Under the pieces are notes generated by a model, which was given only the letters and a program-made list of their open reading frames with translations, did no database searches and was not told the DNA's origin. 64,000 nucleotides of DNA from Nitratiruptor tergarcus DSM 16512 (GTDB lineage: Bacteria; Campylobacterota; Campylobacteria; Campylobacterales; Nitratiruptoraceae): positions 806,001 through 870,000 of the forward strand of contig NZ_AP026671.1 of NCBI RefSeq assembly GCF_027946175.1, read 5' to 3'. This document shows, piece by piece, positions 1 through 6,375 of the stretch; within the stretch, counting starts at the first letter, position 1; every line of letters starts with the position of its first letter. The position numbers were made by a program, and so were the translations under genes.

Positions 1-1286
1 TCTTGAGTAAAGCCGCTTTTGGAGAAGAGAATATATTTTTTTTGAGGATATTCTATCAATGCTGATTTATGTACTAGCTTTTGGTATACATCCATACAGA
101 CTTTTCTCTTTTGCCATTTGCATTCACCAAAGAGATAGTAATCATCCCCTATTCCAACAAGATCAATCTCTTCATTTTTACTCCACCATCTGCCACATCT
201 TATTAATGAAAAATGCTCTTTAACAAAATCTATCGCCAACTCTTCATAAGTTTTGGATACAAACTGGTCGAAACTCTCTTTGATTTTTTTTATAACATAC
301 TCTTTGTTTCCCATCTCTAAATAGGATTTAAAGGGAAATACAAACGCAAACCAAAACCGCAAAAATTGATCTTTAATAAAATAGAGTCCTTTTTTGCTTT
401 TTTGTGGATTTGTCTCGGTAATTGGAACCTCTTTGACTATTATTTCAAGATCTATCAGTTTTTGCAAAGAAGTCGTGAAATTGTGTACGGGCTTTTGCAA
501 TCTTTTTGCTATATTTCCAATTTTATGCTCTCCAGCGGCAATCACTTCCAAAATAGAAAAATATGTCGTAGGTTCATTAATCTCATCTTGCAAGAGAAAA
601 TAGGGCTCATAATATAAAAAGGCATTTGGATCGAGTATATTAGATTCGATTGTAGCGAATATATCCTCAAAATCTCCAAAAATCTCCAAATACTTCGGTA
701 TACCGCCAAGAATGCTATAAATCTCTATGAGCTCTTGTTTTTTCTTTTTTGGAAAAAATTTATCTATATAGATAAATTGCAAGGGAGAGAGTTTGATATT
801 GGAAGTTCTTCGACCATACAGGGGTGATGAATATGCCAAAGTCTCTCTATACATCATAGATATAATCGAACCACAAAGAATAAGAAAAATATTGCTTGAT
901 TTAAGATAGTTGTCGCAAATAGTTTGGAAAATCGATGCAATCGCTGGATTTACTTTCGCAAGATACTGAAATTCATCTATTACAATGGTAACTTTTTGGT
1001 TTTTTTGAACAATATAGAGAAAAAGCTCTTCAAAACTACCAATTGTAACTTTTCGCAAAAATTCGTCTGCAAAATAGTCTGCTACTATATTTTTGAATTT
1101 TTCAAGCAGCAAGTGCTCATTTTCGAGTGTTGCCAAGAAGTAAATACCTCTTTTTTTGGAAAGAAACTTCTGGATAAGCGCTGTTTTTCCAACTCTACGG
1201 CGTCCATAAATGATGCAAAAGCGAAAATTTTTATGGTTATACTCTTTTTCCAAAATCTTTAATTCTTTTTCTCTATCTACAAACAT
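1..1286 (-). CDS. AAA ATPase of the archaeal-type ATPase / DUF234 family (C-terminus beyond window)
   Basis: The frame is open without interruption from an ATG at 1286 to position 1, so the gene is cut at its 3' end by the window edge (428 codons seen). A Walker A motif, GRRRVGKT, lies at residues 28-35 and a Walker B, VIDEF, near residue 103. A winged-helix-like segment (around IGNIAKRLQKPV) follows the ATPase. The C-terminal part carries EEIDLVG followed by FGECKWQ near residue 390, the pattern of a PD-(D/E)XK nuclease fold known in DUF234. These ATPases are common in thermophiles and usually lie in accessory regions; their cellular role is not established. No clear Shine-Dalgarno precedes the ATG. 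A palindrome flanks the likely promoter. The family call is firm, the function is not. Confidence 0.85.
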   Translation of the reverse strand, partial: MFVDREKELKILEKEYNHKNFRFCIIYGRRRVGKTALIQKFLSKKRGIYFLATLENEHLLLEKFKNIVADYFADEFLRKVTIGSFEELFLYIVQKNQKVTIVIDEFQYLAKVNPAIASIFQTICDNYLKSSNIFLILCGSIISMMYRETLAYSSPLYGRRTSNIKLSPLQFIYIDKFFPKKKKQELIEIYSILGGIPKYLEIFGDFEDIFATIESNILDPNAFLYYEPYFLLQDEINEPTTYFSILEVIAAGEHKIGNIAKRLQKPVHNFTTSLQKLIDLEIIVKEVPITETNPQKSKKGLYFIKDQFLRFWFAFVFPFKSYLEMGNKEYVIKKIKESFDQFVSKTYEELAIDFVKEHFSLIRCGRWWSKNEEIDLVGIGDDYYLFGECKWQKRKVCMDVYQKLVHKSALIEYPQKKYILFSKSGFTQ

Positions 1287-1293
1287 GTTAAAC

Positions 1294-1328
1294 TTTCGTT
1301 TTTGAAATATTATATTTTAAAAACGAAA
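1294..1328. promoter_or_regulatory. Operator-like inverted repeat around the ATPase -10 element
   Basis: TTTCGTTTTT (1294-1303) and AAAAACGAAA (1319-1328) form a perfect 10-bp inverted repeat with a 15-nt spacer. On the minus strand the spacer contains TATAAT (plus coordinates 1309-1314), a good -10 for the ATPase gene that starts 22 nt further on. A palindrome around a -10 is what a repressor operator looks like, but a regulator is not identified. Confidence 0.5.
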
Positions 1329-1353
1329 ATAAGTAAAGTGCGGGGATTTATCG

Positions 1354-1379
1354 GTCATCTTGAGTGAAGCGAGAGATCT
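1354..1379 (+). repeat. Short intergenic repeat, copy 1
   Basis: The stretch beginning GTCATCTTGAGTGAAGCG and ending GAGATCT matches a widespread class of bacterial intergenic repeats with consensus close to GTCATCCTGAGCGAAGCG. It overlaps the last bases of the frameshifted HEPN reading frame. It is one of six related copies between 1.3 and 3.6 kb. Confidence 0.6.
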
Positions 1380-1787
1380 ATAACAACTCATTTTTCTCAA
1401 TCCCAATAATTCGGATAGCTTGCTCAAATATCTCATTTGCAAATTCGTAAAACTCTTTTGCATCTTCGAGTGTTGGTCTGCCATCTGGTAGTAATCCCAA
1501 ATCTCCTGGATATCGAGATTCTATATATAGACTTTTAAACGAAATAAAATTTTCTCATTTTCAAGTTTTATATTATTTCCAATTAATCTATACAGATGAA
1601 CTATATCGTGTTTTTTGGGTATCTGTGATTCATGAAATTCCAATAGACCTTTGAAAGACTTCTCGATTGCCTGCTGGGCATGAAAAGAGGCTATGTGAGT
1701 TAATAGCGGATCATTTAAGATTTTTTGAATAACCAAAATATCGCTATATGCCGCTTTAAGCCACTCTGTGGCCATCTTTATGTTCAT
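1378..1787 (-). pseudogene. HEPN-domain toxin-like protein, split by a -1 frameshift (possibly programmed)
   Basis: An ATG at 1787 overlaps the end of the upstream nucleotidyltransferase gene by 32 nt, the usual layout of MNT/HEPN toxin-antitoxin pairs. The first part has the HEPN signature FHAQQAIEKSFKGLL. The frame then stops at 1521-1523 after LKVYI. In the -1 frame the sequence continues with SLYIESRYPGDLGLLP and DAKEFYEFANEIFE, the normal HEPN C-terminus, to a stop at 1378-1380. Reading through with one -1 slip gives 136 aa, a typical HEPN length. The switch point is TTTTAAA on the plus strand, TTTAAAA in sense (1533-1539), an in-frame T TTA AAA heptamer. Loss of one A from a homopolymer, a sequencing error, or true -1 frameshifting all fit. 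Confidence 0.75.
1533..1539 (-). other. Candidate -1 slippery heptamer T TTA AAA
   Basis: In the HEPN frame the codons are CGT TTA AAA GTC, so the heptamer is in the register needed for a tandem -1 slip. A slip moves decoding into exactly the frame that encodes the rest of the HEPN domain. Twelve nt downstream AATCTC pairs with GAGATT across a 9-nt loop, a weak possible stimulator. Confidence 0.4.
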
Positions 1788-2121
1788 AAATAACTCTTCC
1801 TTGCTGTAAAATCGTTTTGCTAAATGAACTTTTTGATTCGATAAACTTTTGATGCATTTTTTTTGTGTGGACAATAATATCTAGAGGAAAATGGACATAC
1901 ATGTCAGCTAATCGCTGTGAATAAAGTAGTACAAGATCATTCTTTTCACGCCAACTTTTAGGAATATAATCATCTTTAGTTACGATATAGAGATCTATAT
2001 CACTCTCTTCGTTTGGCTCGCCATAGGCATAGGAGCCAAAGAGGATGATCTTATCTGGATCGAGTGGTTTGAGCCGTTCTATAATCTCGTTTTTGAGTTT
2101 TTCAATATCTATTTTGCTCAT
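1756..2121 (-). CDS. MNT-family nucleotidyltransferase antitoxin (pair 1)
   Basis: This 121-aa protein is a minimal nucleotidyltransferase. The motif FGSYAYG ends at residue 34, ESDIDL gives the two catalytic Asp at 41 and 43, and a third Asp sits in PLDIIV. In known MNT/HEPN pairs such proteins neutralise the HEPN toxin, in studied cases by adenylylating it. The downstream HEPN frame overlaps it. The first 44 codons and the upstream DNA are nearly identical to the second copy at 2603-2932, while the C-terminal halves differ completely. All catalytic residues are present, so it could be active even though its partner is frameshifted. Confidence 0.85.
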   Translation of the reverse strand: MSKIDIEKLKNEIIERLKPLDPDKIILFGSYAYGEPNEESDIDLYIVTKDDYIPKSWREKNDLVLLYSQRLADMYVHFPLDIIVHTKKMHQKFIESKSSFSKTILQQGRVIYEHKDGHRVA

Positions 2122-2160
2122 TTTTTTAACTTTAGCGGGTTTTTATTATTGTAGCATATT
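1991..2160 (-). repeat. Direct repeat covering antitoxin 5' end and promoter, copy A
   Basis: About 170 bp, from inside the nucleotidyltransferase catalytic motif to 39 bp upstream of its ATG, closely matches 2802-2971 (about 90% by eye). Both copies carry a TACAAT -10-like hexamer followed by a short A-rich leader. The sharp drop in similarity beyond the catalytic motif points to gene conversion or unequal recombination. Confidence 0.75.
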
Positions 2161-2164
2161 GGGT

Positions 2165-2193
2165 AGTTCCTTCGGCTAAAGCATCAGGATGAC
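2165..2193 (-). repeat. Short intergenic repeat, copy 2
   Basis: Read on the minus strand this begins GTCATCCTGATGC and ends CCGAAGGAACT, a degenerate member of the same repeat family as copy 1. It lies between the two toxin-antitoxin pairs. Confidence 0.45.
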
Positions 2194-2202
2194 GTAGGGA
2201 AA

Positions 2203-2610
2203 TTACTTTTTTACTTCTTCCTCATTGATATTCAAAATATGGCAAACCCTCTGTAAAAGATCCTCTGTAAATTGTATTACTTCTTCAATCTCTTCTTTAG
2301 GTGGTAGATTTTTTTCATATATTGGATAGAATTCTTCGATATGGTATGCAGTTATATCATCAAGGAGATCGAGTTCTTTTTCTTGGAAAGATATTTTCTC
2401 TTTAATTGCAGCATGGATCTCTATCAAATCATGAGTTTTAGGTATCTTTTTATTTTCATATGCAACGAGAGATTTCATTATTTTTTCAGCTGCATAATGG
2501 ACTTCTACTGCTATAACATCAGTATAGTGATCAGCTTCATATAAAAGTTTAGCGCTCGAAAGATTGTGCCATGCTTTTCGTAACCACTCTTAGGCAGAAG
2601 TTTTATTCAA
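2203..2610 (-). pseudogene. HEPN-domain toxin-like protein with in-frame stop at codon 7
   Basis: Read from a TTG at 2610 that overlaps the stop of the upstream antitoxin gene, the sequence is LNKTSA, stop, then EWLRKAWHNLSSAKLLYEAD and a complete HEPN domain (VEVHYAAEKIMKSL, IPKTHDLIEIH) to the stop at 2203. The TAA at 2590-2592 sits where HEPN proteins of this family have an ordinary residue, so one base change from CAA or GAA explains it. The intact length would be 135 aa. Translation from the next ATG (2478) would give 91 aa lacking the first helix region, unlikely to fold as HEPN. It is probably a pseudogene unless the stop is suppressed or a sequencing error. Confidence 0.7.
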
Positions 2611-2932
2611 AAATTACCTTTCCTTTTTCGAGGATATCCATTTTATAAAAATAATCCTTTTTATGGTTTATATACCAAGATGGAGCCGATAAGACATCAA
2701 ATCCTACATGATATTTATATATTAAATCTCGCAAATTTCTCCGTGCTTTTTTTTGATATTTTCTCATCTCTTCCAATTTTAAGTCATCTTTTATCAAAAA
2801 AAGATCGATATCACTCTCTTCATTTGGTTCGCCATAGGCGTATGATCCAAAGAGGATGATCTTGTCTGGATCGAGTGGTTTGAGCCGTTTTATAATTTCG
2901 TTTTTGAGTTTTTCGATATCTATTTTACTCAT
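2603..2932 (-). CDS. MNT-family nucleotidyltransferase antitoxin (pair 2)
   Basis: This 109-aa minimal nucleotidyltransferase has GS at residues 29-30, DID at 41-43 and a third Asp in HVGFDVLS. It is the antitoxin half of a second MNT/HEPN module; its stop overlaps the TTG presumed to start the damaged HEPN gene. Residues 1-44 are nearly the same as in the first copy, the rest belongs to a different subfamily, so only the promoter and catalytic motif were exchanged. It appears intact. Confidence 0.85.
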   Translation of the reverse strand: MSKIDIEKLKNEIIKRLKPLDPDKIILFGSYAYGEPNEESDIDLFLIKDDLKLEEMRKYQKKARRNLRDLIYKYHVGFDVLSAPSWYINHKKDYFYKMDILEKGKVIFE

Positions 2933-2971
2933 TTTTTTAACTTTAGTGGGTTTTTGTTATTGTAGCATATT
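2802..2971 (-). repeat. Direct repeat covering antitoxin 5' end and promoter, copy B
   Basis: This is the partner of 1991-2160, with the same boundaries relative to the second antitoxin gene: it starts within the SDIDL-coding region and ends after a GTAGCATATT sequence upstream of the ATG. Confidence 0.75.
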
Positions 2972-2975
2972 GCGT

Positions 2976-3010
2976 AGATCCTTTAGTCGCTATGCTCCTT
3001 TAGGATAATG
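2976..3010 (-). repeat. Short intergenic repeat, copy 3 (degenerate)
   Basis: On the minus strand this reads CCATTATCCTAAAGGAGCAT followed by AGCGACTAAAGGATCT, a diverged copy of the same family placed directly upstream of the second antitoxin promoter. Confidence 0.35.
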
Positions 3011-3070
3011 GAAACCTTTACAATACTGTATAAATTCATTAAAATAAAATAAAAAATGCAAAGGATTTTT

Positions 3071-3457
3071 ATGCACTATACACTTCCTCGTGATCTTTTT
3101 GATGAACTTGTCAAGCAAGTAGGAAAAGATAGTGCAGAAAAATTTGCTAAAGCAATAGAATCTTTCTTGGATATTGTACAGCAAGAATCTCTCAAAGAGA
3201 TTGAAAACAAAAAGGAAAACATCAAAGCTGAACTGTATAATGAATTAAGAAATGAACTTGCTACAAAAGAATTTGTCAGAGCGGAGATTAATGAAGTCAA
3301 AGCAGAAATCAATGAAGTCAAAGTAGAGATCAACGAACTAAGAGCAGAAATACGTCAAAATGCACTTCTTTTAAAAATATTGATTGGCATAAGCATATTT
3401 GCTTTGACTATTTTTAATCCTAACTTTGTAACTTTGATAGAGAAAGTCTTTAAATGA
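3071..3457 (+). CDS. Small coiled-coil protein with C-terminal membrane anchor (CCDC90/DUF1640-like)
   Basis: The protein has 128 aa from the ATG at 3071, which has AAGGA at 3061-3065 as ribosome binding site; an ATG at 3056 overlaps that site and is less likely. An acidic helical N-terminal part leads to LATKEFVRAE and then three seven-residue repeats, EINEVKA, EINEVKV and EINELRA, a regular coiled coil. One membrane segment follows (LLLKILIGISIFALTIF) and a short tail. This resembles DUF1640/CCDC90-type proteins, which are common near accessory genes in thermophilic Campylobacterota and Aquificota and have no known bacterial function. It may associate with membranes as an oligomer. Confidence 0.7.
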   Translation: MHYTLPRDLFDELVKQVGKDSAEKFAKAIESFLDIVQQESLKEIENKKENIKAELYNELRNELATKEFVRAEINEVKAEINEVKVEINELRAEIRQNALLLKILIGISIFALTIFNPNFVTLIEKVFK

Positions 3458-3470
3458 AGTTAGGTTAAAC

Positions 3471-3494
3471 CCTTCACCTTTGGCTCAGGATGAC
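3471..3494 (-). repeat. Short intergenic repeat, copy 4
   Basis: On the minus strand this reads GTCATCCTGAGCCAAAGGTG plus AAGG, close to the family consensus. It starts the 176-bp gap 3458-3633, which holds copies 4, 5 and 6 and otherwise no recognisable gene. Confidence 0.6.
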
Positions 3495-3501
3495 GAATAG
3501 A

Positions 3502-3528
3502 TGTTATATTGAGTGAAACGAAACATCT
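3502..3528 (+). repeat. Short intergenic repeat, copy 5
   Basis: TGTTATATTGAGTGAAACGA followed by AACATCT matches the family in plus orientation, opposite to its neighbours, so copies 4 and 5 face each other. Confidence 0.5.
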
Positions 3529-3545
3529 TCGCTAATCTGTAAATT

Positions 3546-3573
3546 AGATTCTTTCACTACGCTTCAGGATGAT
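3546..3573 (-). repeat. Short intergenic repeat, copy 6
   Basis: On the minus strand this reads ATCATCCTGAAGCGTAGTGA followed by AAGAATCT, a near-consensus copy. It lies about 60 bp upstream of the glycosyltransferase gene. Confidence 0.55.
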
Positions 3574-3633
3574 GTAAAGCCAAAAATCAATCGCTATGAT
3601 ACAATTTCAAAAACTAAAGAAAGTAAAAAATTC

Positions 3634-4776
3634 ATGGAAAACCCCAAGATTCTTATCGATACAACACCTTTGCTTAAAGATCTAAGTGGTGTGGGCTATG
3701 TCACATACCAGTATGCAAAAGAGTTGCAAAAGATATATCCAAATACGCTCTACTACTATGCATGGTTTTATAGTAATAAGCTTCGCCAAAGAGCGCTGGG
3801 AAATTATGAAAAAGCGGTAAATCTAGCCAAAAAGTATCTCCCCCGTCCCTATATACTCACCCATAGTGCTAAAACGGCCATTTTTAATTACACACTTTTC
3901 AAAGAAAAACCAGATATTTTTATCCAGCCAAATTATATATCTTTTCCTACATTTTTTGATATTCCAACTATTACTTTTATTCATGATCTCTCTCATATCC
4001 GCTATAAAGAGTATCATCCAAAAGAGCGGATGGAGTATTTTGAAAAATATCTACCAAAAAGCATAGAAAAAAGCACCAAAATAGTGACTATCTCAGAATT
4101 TACTAAGCAAGAGCTTATAAATCTGAATCTATGTGATGAAGAGAAAATAGAAGTTATATATAATGGAATTGATCCCAAATTTCGTCCAACAACGCAATCA
4201 GAGTTTGTATCTGTAGCACAAAAACATAACTTGCAATATCAAAACTACTTCCTCTTTGTGGGAACTTTAGAGCCACGTAAAAATCTTAGAAATCTTCTTG
4301 CTGCTTATTTGCAATATCTAAAAACCACTAATCACCCCACTCCTTTGGTACTAGCTGGTGGAATTGGATGGCGTAGTGAACATTTTGATGATTTATTGCA
4401 AAAAGCTTCAAATAGTGGCTATGTCAAAAGACTTGGGTATGTAAGTGAAGAGGAACTCATTGCGCTCTATGGTGGAGCAAAAGCTTTTATTTTTCCCTCT
4501 TTTTATGAAGGATTTGGTCTGCCTCCTCTTGAAGCGATGGCGTGTGGAACTCCAGTTATTGCCTCAAACAGCTCTTCGATTCCAGAAGTAATAGGAGATG
4601 CCGGTCTTTTGATAGATCCCCATGATACAAAACAAATACGCCAAGCTTTGCATCAAATGGATGAAGATACAGTTTTGCGAAAAGAACTCGCAGTCAAAGG
4701 GCTCATAAGAGCTAAGCAATTTAGCTGGGAAAGTGCAGCGCAAAAACTCTCAAATATAATAGAAAAAAACATATGA
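3634..4776 (+). CDS. Glycosyltransferase family 4 (GT-B fold)
   Basis: The 380-aa protein is a retaining GT-B glycosyltransferase of the GT4 (glycosyl transferases group 1) type. The N-terminal acceptor domain has LSGVGYVTYQYAKEL. The C-terminal donor-nucleotide domain has FVGTLEPRKNLRNLL and the E-x7-E signature FYEGFGLPPLEA, with Glu at residues 292 and 300. It probably adds a hexose such as mannose to a surface polysaccharide or lipid-linked oligosaccharide on the cytoplasmic side; the sugar cannot be read from the sequence. It overlaps the downstream flippase gene by 4 bp, so the two are coupled. No other polysaccharide genes flank it. Confidence 0.9.
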   Translation: MENPKILIDTTPLLKDLSGVGYVTYQYAKELQKIYPNTLYYYAWFYSNKLRQRALGNYEKAVNLAKKYLPRPYILTHSAKTAIFNYTLFKEKPDIFIQPNYISFPTFFDIPTITFIHDLSHIRYKEYHPKERMEYFEKYLPKSIEKSTKIVTISEFTKQELINLNLCDEEKIEVIYNGIDPKFRPTTQSEFVSVAQKHNLQYQNYFLFVGTLEPRKNLRNLLAAYLQYLKTTNHPTPLVLAGGIGWRSEHFDDLLQKASNSGYVKRLGYVSEEELIALYGGAKAFIFPSFYEGFGLPPLEAMACGTPVIASNSSSIPEVIGDAGLLIDPHDTKQIRQALHQMDEDTVLRKELAVKGLIRAKQFSWESAAQKLSNIIEKNI

Positions 4777-5972
4777 AAAGAGCTCTCTCTTCTCTTTTTA
4801 TTGCTGAAACCTTCTCAAGGGCTCTTAGTTTTTTTATCATCATCTATGTTTCAAGAGTACTTGGAGTAACTGAACTAGGATATTGGTCTTATGCACTTGC
4901 AATCAATGCTTTTTTGATCATCGCTACCAATCTAGGACTTGATGTCTATGCTATGGTAGAAGCCACGAAAAATATTAGAAAAAGATCTTCACTATATATC
5001 AACACTATCACCATAAAAGCACTGCTTACCTTTGGAGCTTTAGGAGTCTCGTGGAGCTTACATAGCTATATGGAGCTAAAAGTTTTGCTACTTATCACTA
5101 TGCTTTTGTGTGCAGATTTGCTTTCTACCATCACACCAGTATGGTACTACCAAGCTGCTGAAGATTTTAGAACCATTTCTCATATTAAAATCACACAAGC
5201 CGTGAGCTATTTTTTCTTGGTTCTTCTTTTGCTATGGTGGTTTGAAAATATCATCACGTTGGCAGTAGCTTACATAGGCGCGAATTTGCTCAGTGCAGTT
5301 ATTTTTGGGAAAAATATTTTTAAAGAACTTAGCTTTTCTTCTACCAAGCCTCATCATTGGCACAAAATCATCAAAGTCTCCATCTATCTAGGAGGTGCAC
5401 TCTTTCTCAATCAGATATATACTAATACAGACAAAATCATGATAGCCCATATGCTTGGCATCAAGTACAATGGCTACTATGAAGCTGGATACAAACTCTA
5501 TGCACTTGTACCGGTAATCTTTAGCACTGTATGGACAGTCTTTGCACCAAAAGTGACAAAGAGTATAGATGCAATGAGATCATATAAATGGAGTATTGTT
5601 ATTCTCTCTTTTTTCATTGCTGCAGTCTTTTATTTTGGTAAAGATTTCATTATCACGCTTCTTTATACAGAAAAATTCGCCCCTACCATATCTTTGATGC
5701 CTCTTTTTGCTTTAAGTATAATAGTACTTGCCTGGAGCTATGTTTATACCTCTCTCCTCACAATTTTAGAAAAAAGTAAAGAGTGGTTTTGGATAACATT
5801 TGCTTCAGCTACTTTGAATATTTTGCTCAATTTTTTCTTAATTCCACATTTTAGACTTCAAGGAGCACTCTATGCTACGATAATAGCAGAGAGTGTGGCC
5901 GCAATTGGAGGATATTATGTGTATAAAAAGGTTAAAGAAGTGTCCTCAGCTCCATCGCATACCACAAGATAA
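4773..5972 (+). CDS. Wzx-like polysaccharide flippase (MOP superfamily)
   Basis: This 399-aa protein is almost wholly hydrophobic helices with short basic loops, about 10-12 membrane segments, starting with FIAETFSRALSFFIIIYVSR, typical of polysaccharide biosynthesis proteins of the Wzx/RfbX group. Such proteins move undecaprenyl-linked sugars across the inner membrane. It begins inside the last codons of the GT4 gene (ATGA overlap), so the enzyme likely makes part of the substrate that this protein flips. The 3' end overlaps the convergent CopD-like gene by 41 bp. Confidence 0.85.
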   Translation: MKRALSSLFIAETFSRALSFFIIIYVSRVLGVTELGYWSYALAINAFLIIATNLGLDVYAMVEATKNIRKRSSLYINTITIKALLTFGALGVSWSLHSYMELKVLLLITMLLCADLLSTITPVWYYQAAEDFRTISHIKITQAVSYFFLVLLLLWWFENIITLAVAYIGANLLSAVIFGKNIFKELSFSSTKPHHWHKIIKVSIYLGGALFLNQIYTNTDKIMIAHMLGIKYNGYYEAGYKLYALVPVIFSTVWTVFAPKVTKSIDAMRSYKWSIVILSFFIAAVFYFGKDFIITLLYTEKFAPTISLMPLFALSIIVLAWSYVYTSLLTILEKSKEWFWITFASATLNILLNFFLIPHFRLQGALYATIIAESVAAIGGYYVYKKVKEVSSAPSHTTR

Positions 5973-6375
5973 TGAGATTGAGCACAAAAATAGCCATACT
6001 GCTGGCGCGTGAGAGGAATTTTTGCAAAGGCGTGCGCTCAAGACCATTTGTTTTAAAAGCAATATACATATGGATAATCGTTGCAATGGTGATAAGAACT
6101 ACCAAGAAAAGCTTTTTTTGTAAGATTGGAGCAATGAGATTTTCTCCATGTATCACATTTTCAAGCCCCATATGAAAAAACATCCAAAGTCCAGTTATGA
6201 TTAAAATTGTAAGCCATACGCTCTCTACATAGCCATAGATTGGCCCCACATAAAAATAGACCTTCTTTTGCGCATCTTTATCACGCAAAAAAATTCCTAA
6301 TGCAAAGAGAAAAACGCTTCCTCCAATCCACACTGTAGCTGCTAGAAGATGGATATAAAGAACAAGATTCATCAT
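5932..6375 (-). CDS. CopD-like / DUF2269-type four-helix membrane protein
   Basis: The 147-aa protein has about four membrane helices and membrane-placed histidines: YIHLLAATVWIGG in helix 1 and TIIHMYIAFK in helix 3. The H-x3-ATVWIG pattern is seen in CopD-like and related quinone or heme-associated membrane proteins of Campylobacterota. A role in copper handling or electron transfer is possible but unproven. Its ATG overlaps the stop of the MepK-like gene (ATGA), making it the third gene of that operon. Confidence 0.65.
   Translation of the reverse strand: MMNLVLYIHLLAATVWIGGSVFLFALGIFLRDKDAQKKVYFYVGPIYGYVESVWLTILIITGLWMFFHMGLENVIHGENLIAPILQKKLFLVVLITIATIIHMYIAFKTNGLERTPLQKFLSRASSMAIFVLNLIILWYAMELRTLL

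Noticed and set aside
366-1262. Plus-strand open frames of 69-112 codons under the AAA ATPase gene
   Set aside because: They are antisense to a fully conserved ATPase frame, have Phe/Cys/Lys-rich composition and no motif.
1788-1874. An upstream in-frame start that would add 29 residues to the first HEPN protein
   Set aside because: The added residues do not resemble HEPN proteins and translate the antitoxin coding region in another frame; the ATG at 1787 begins at the expected domain edge.
2203-2478. A functional 91-aa protein from the ATG at 2478
   Set aside because: It would lack the first third of the HEPN domain and has no Shine-Dalgarno; the gene is better read as a damaged full-length HEPN.
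1756-2932. A defence system of the CRISPR-independent nuclease type built from the two nucleotidyltransferases
   Set aside because: Size, motifs and partners match ordinary MNT/HEPN pairs; no cyclic-nucleotide effector or nuclease gene lies alongside.
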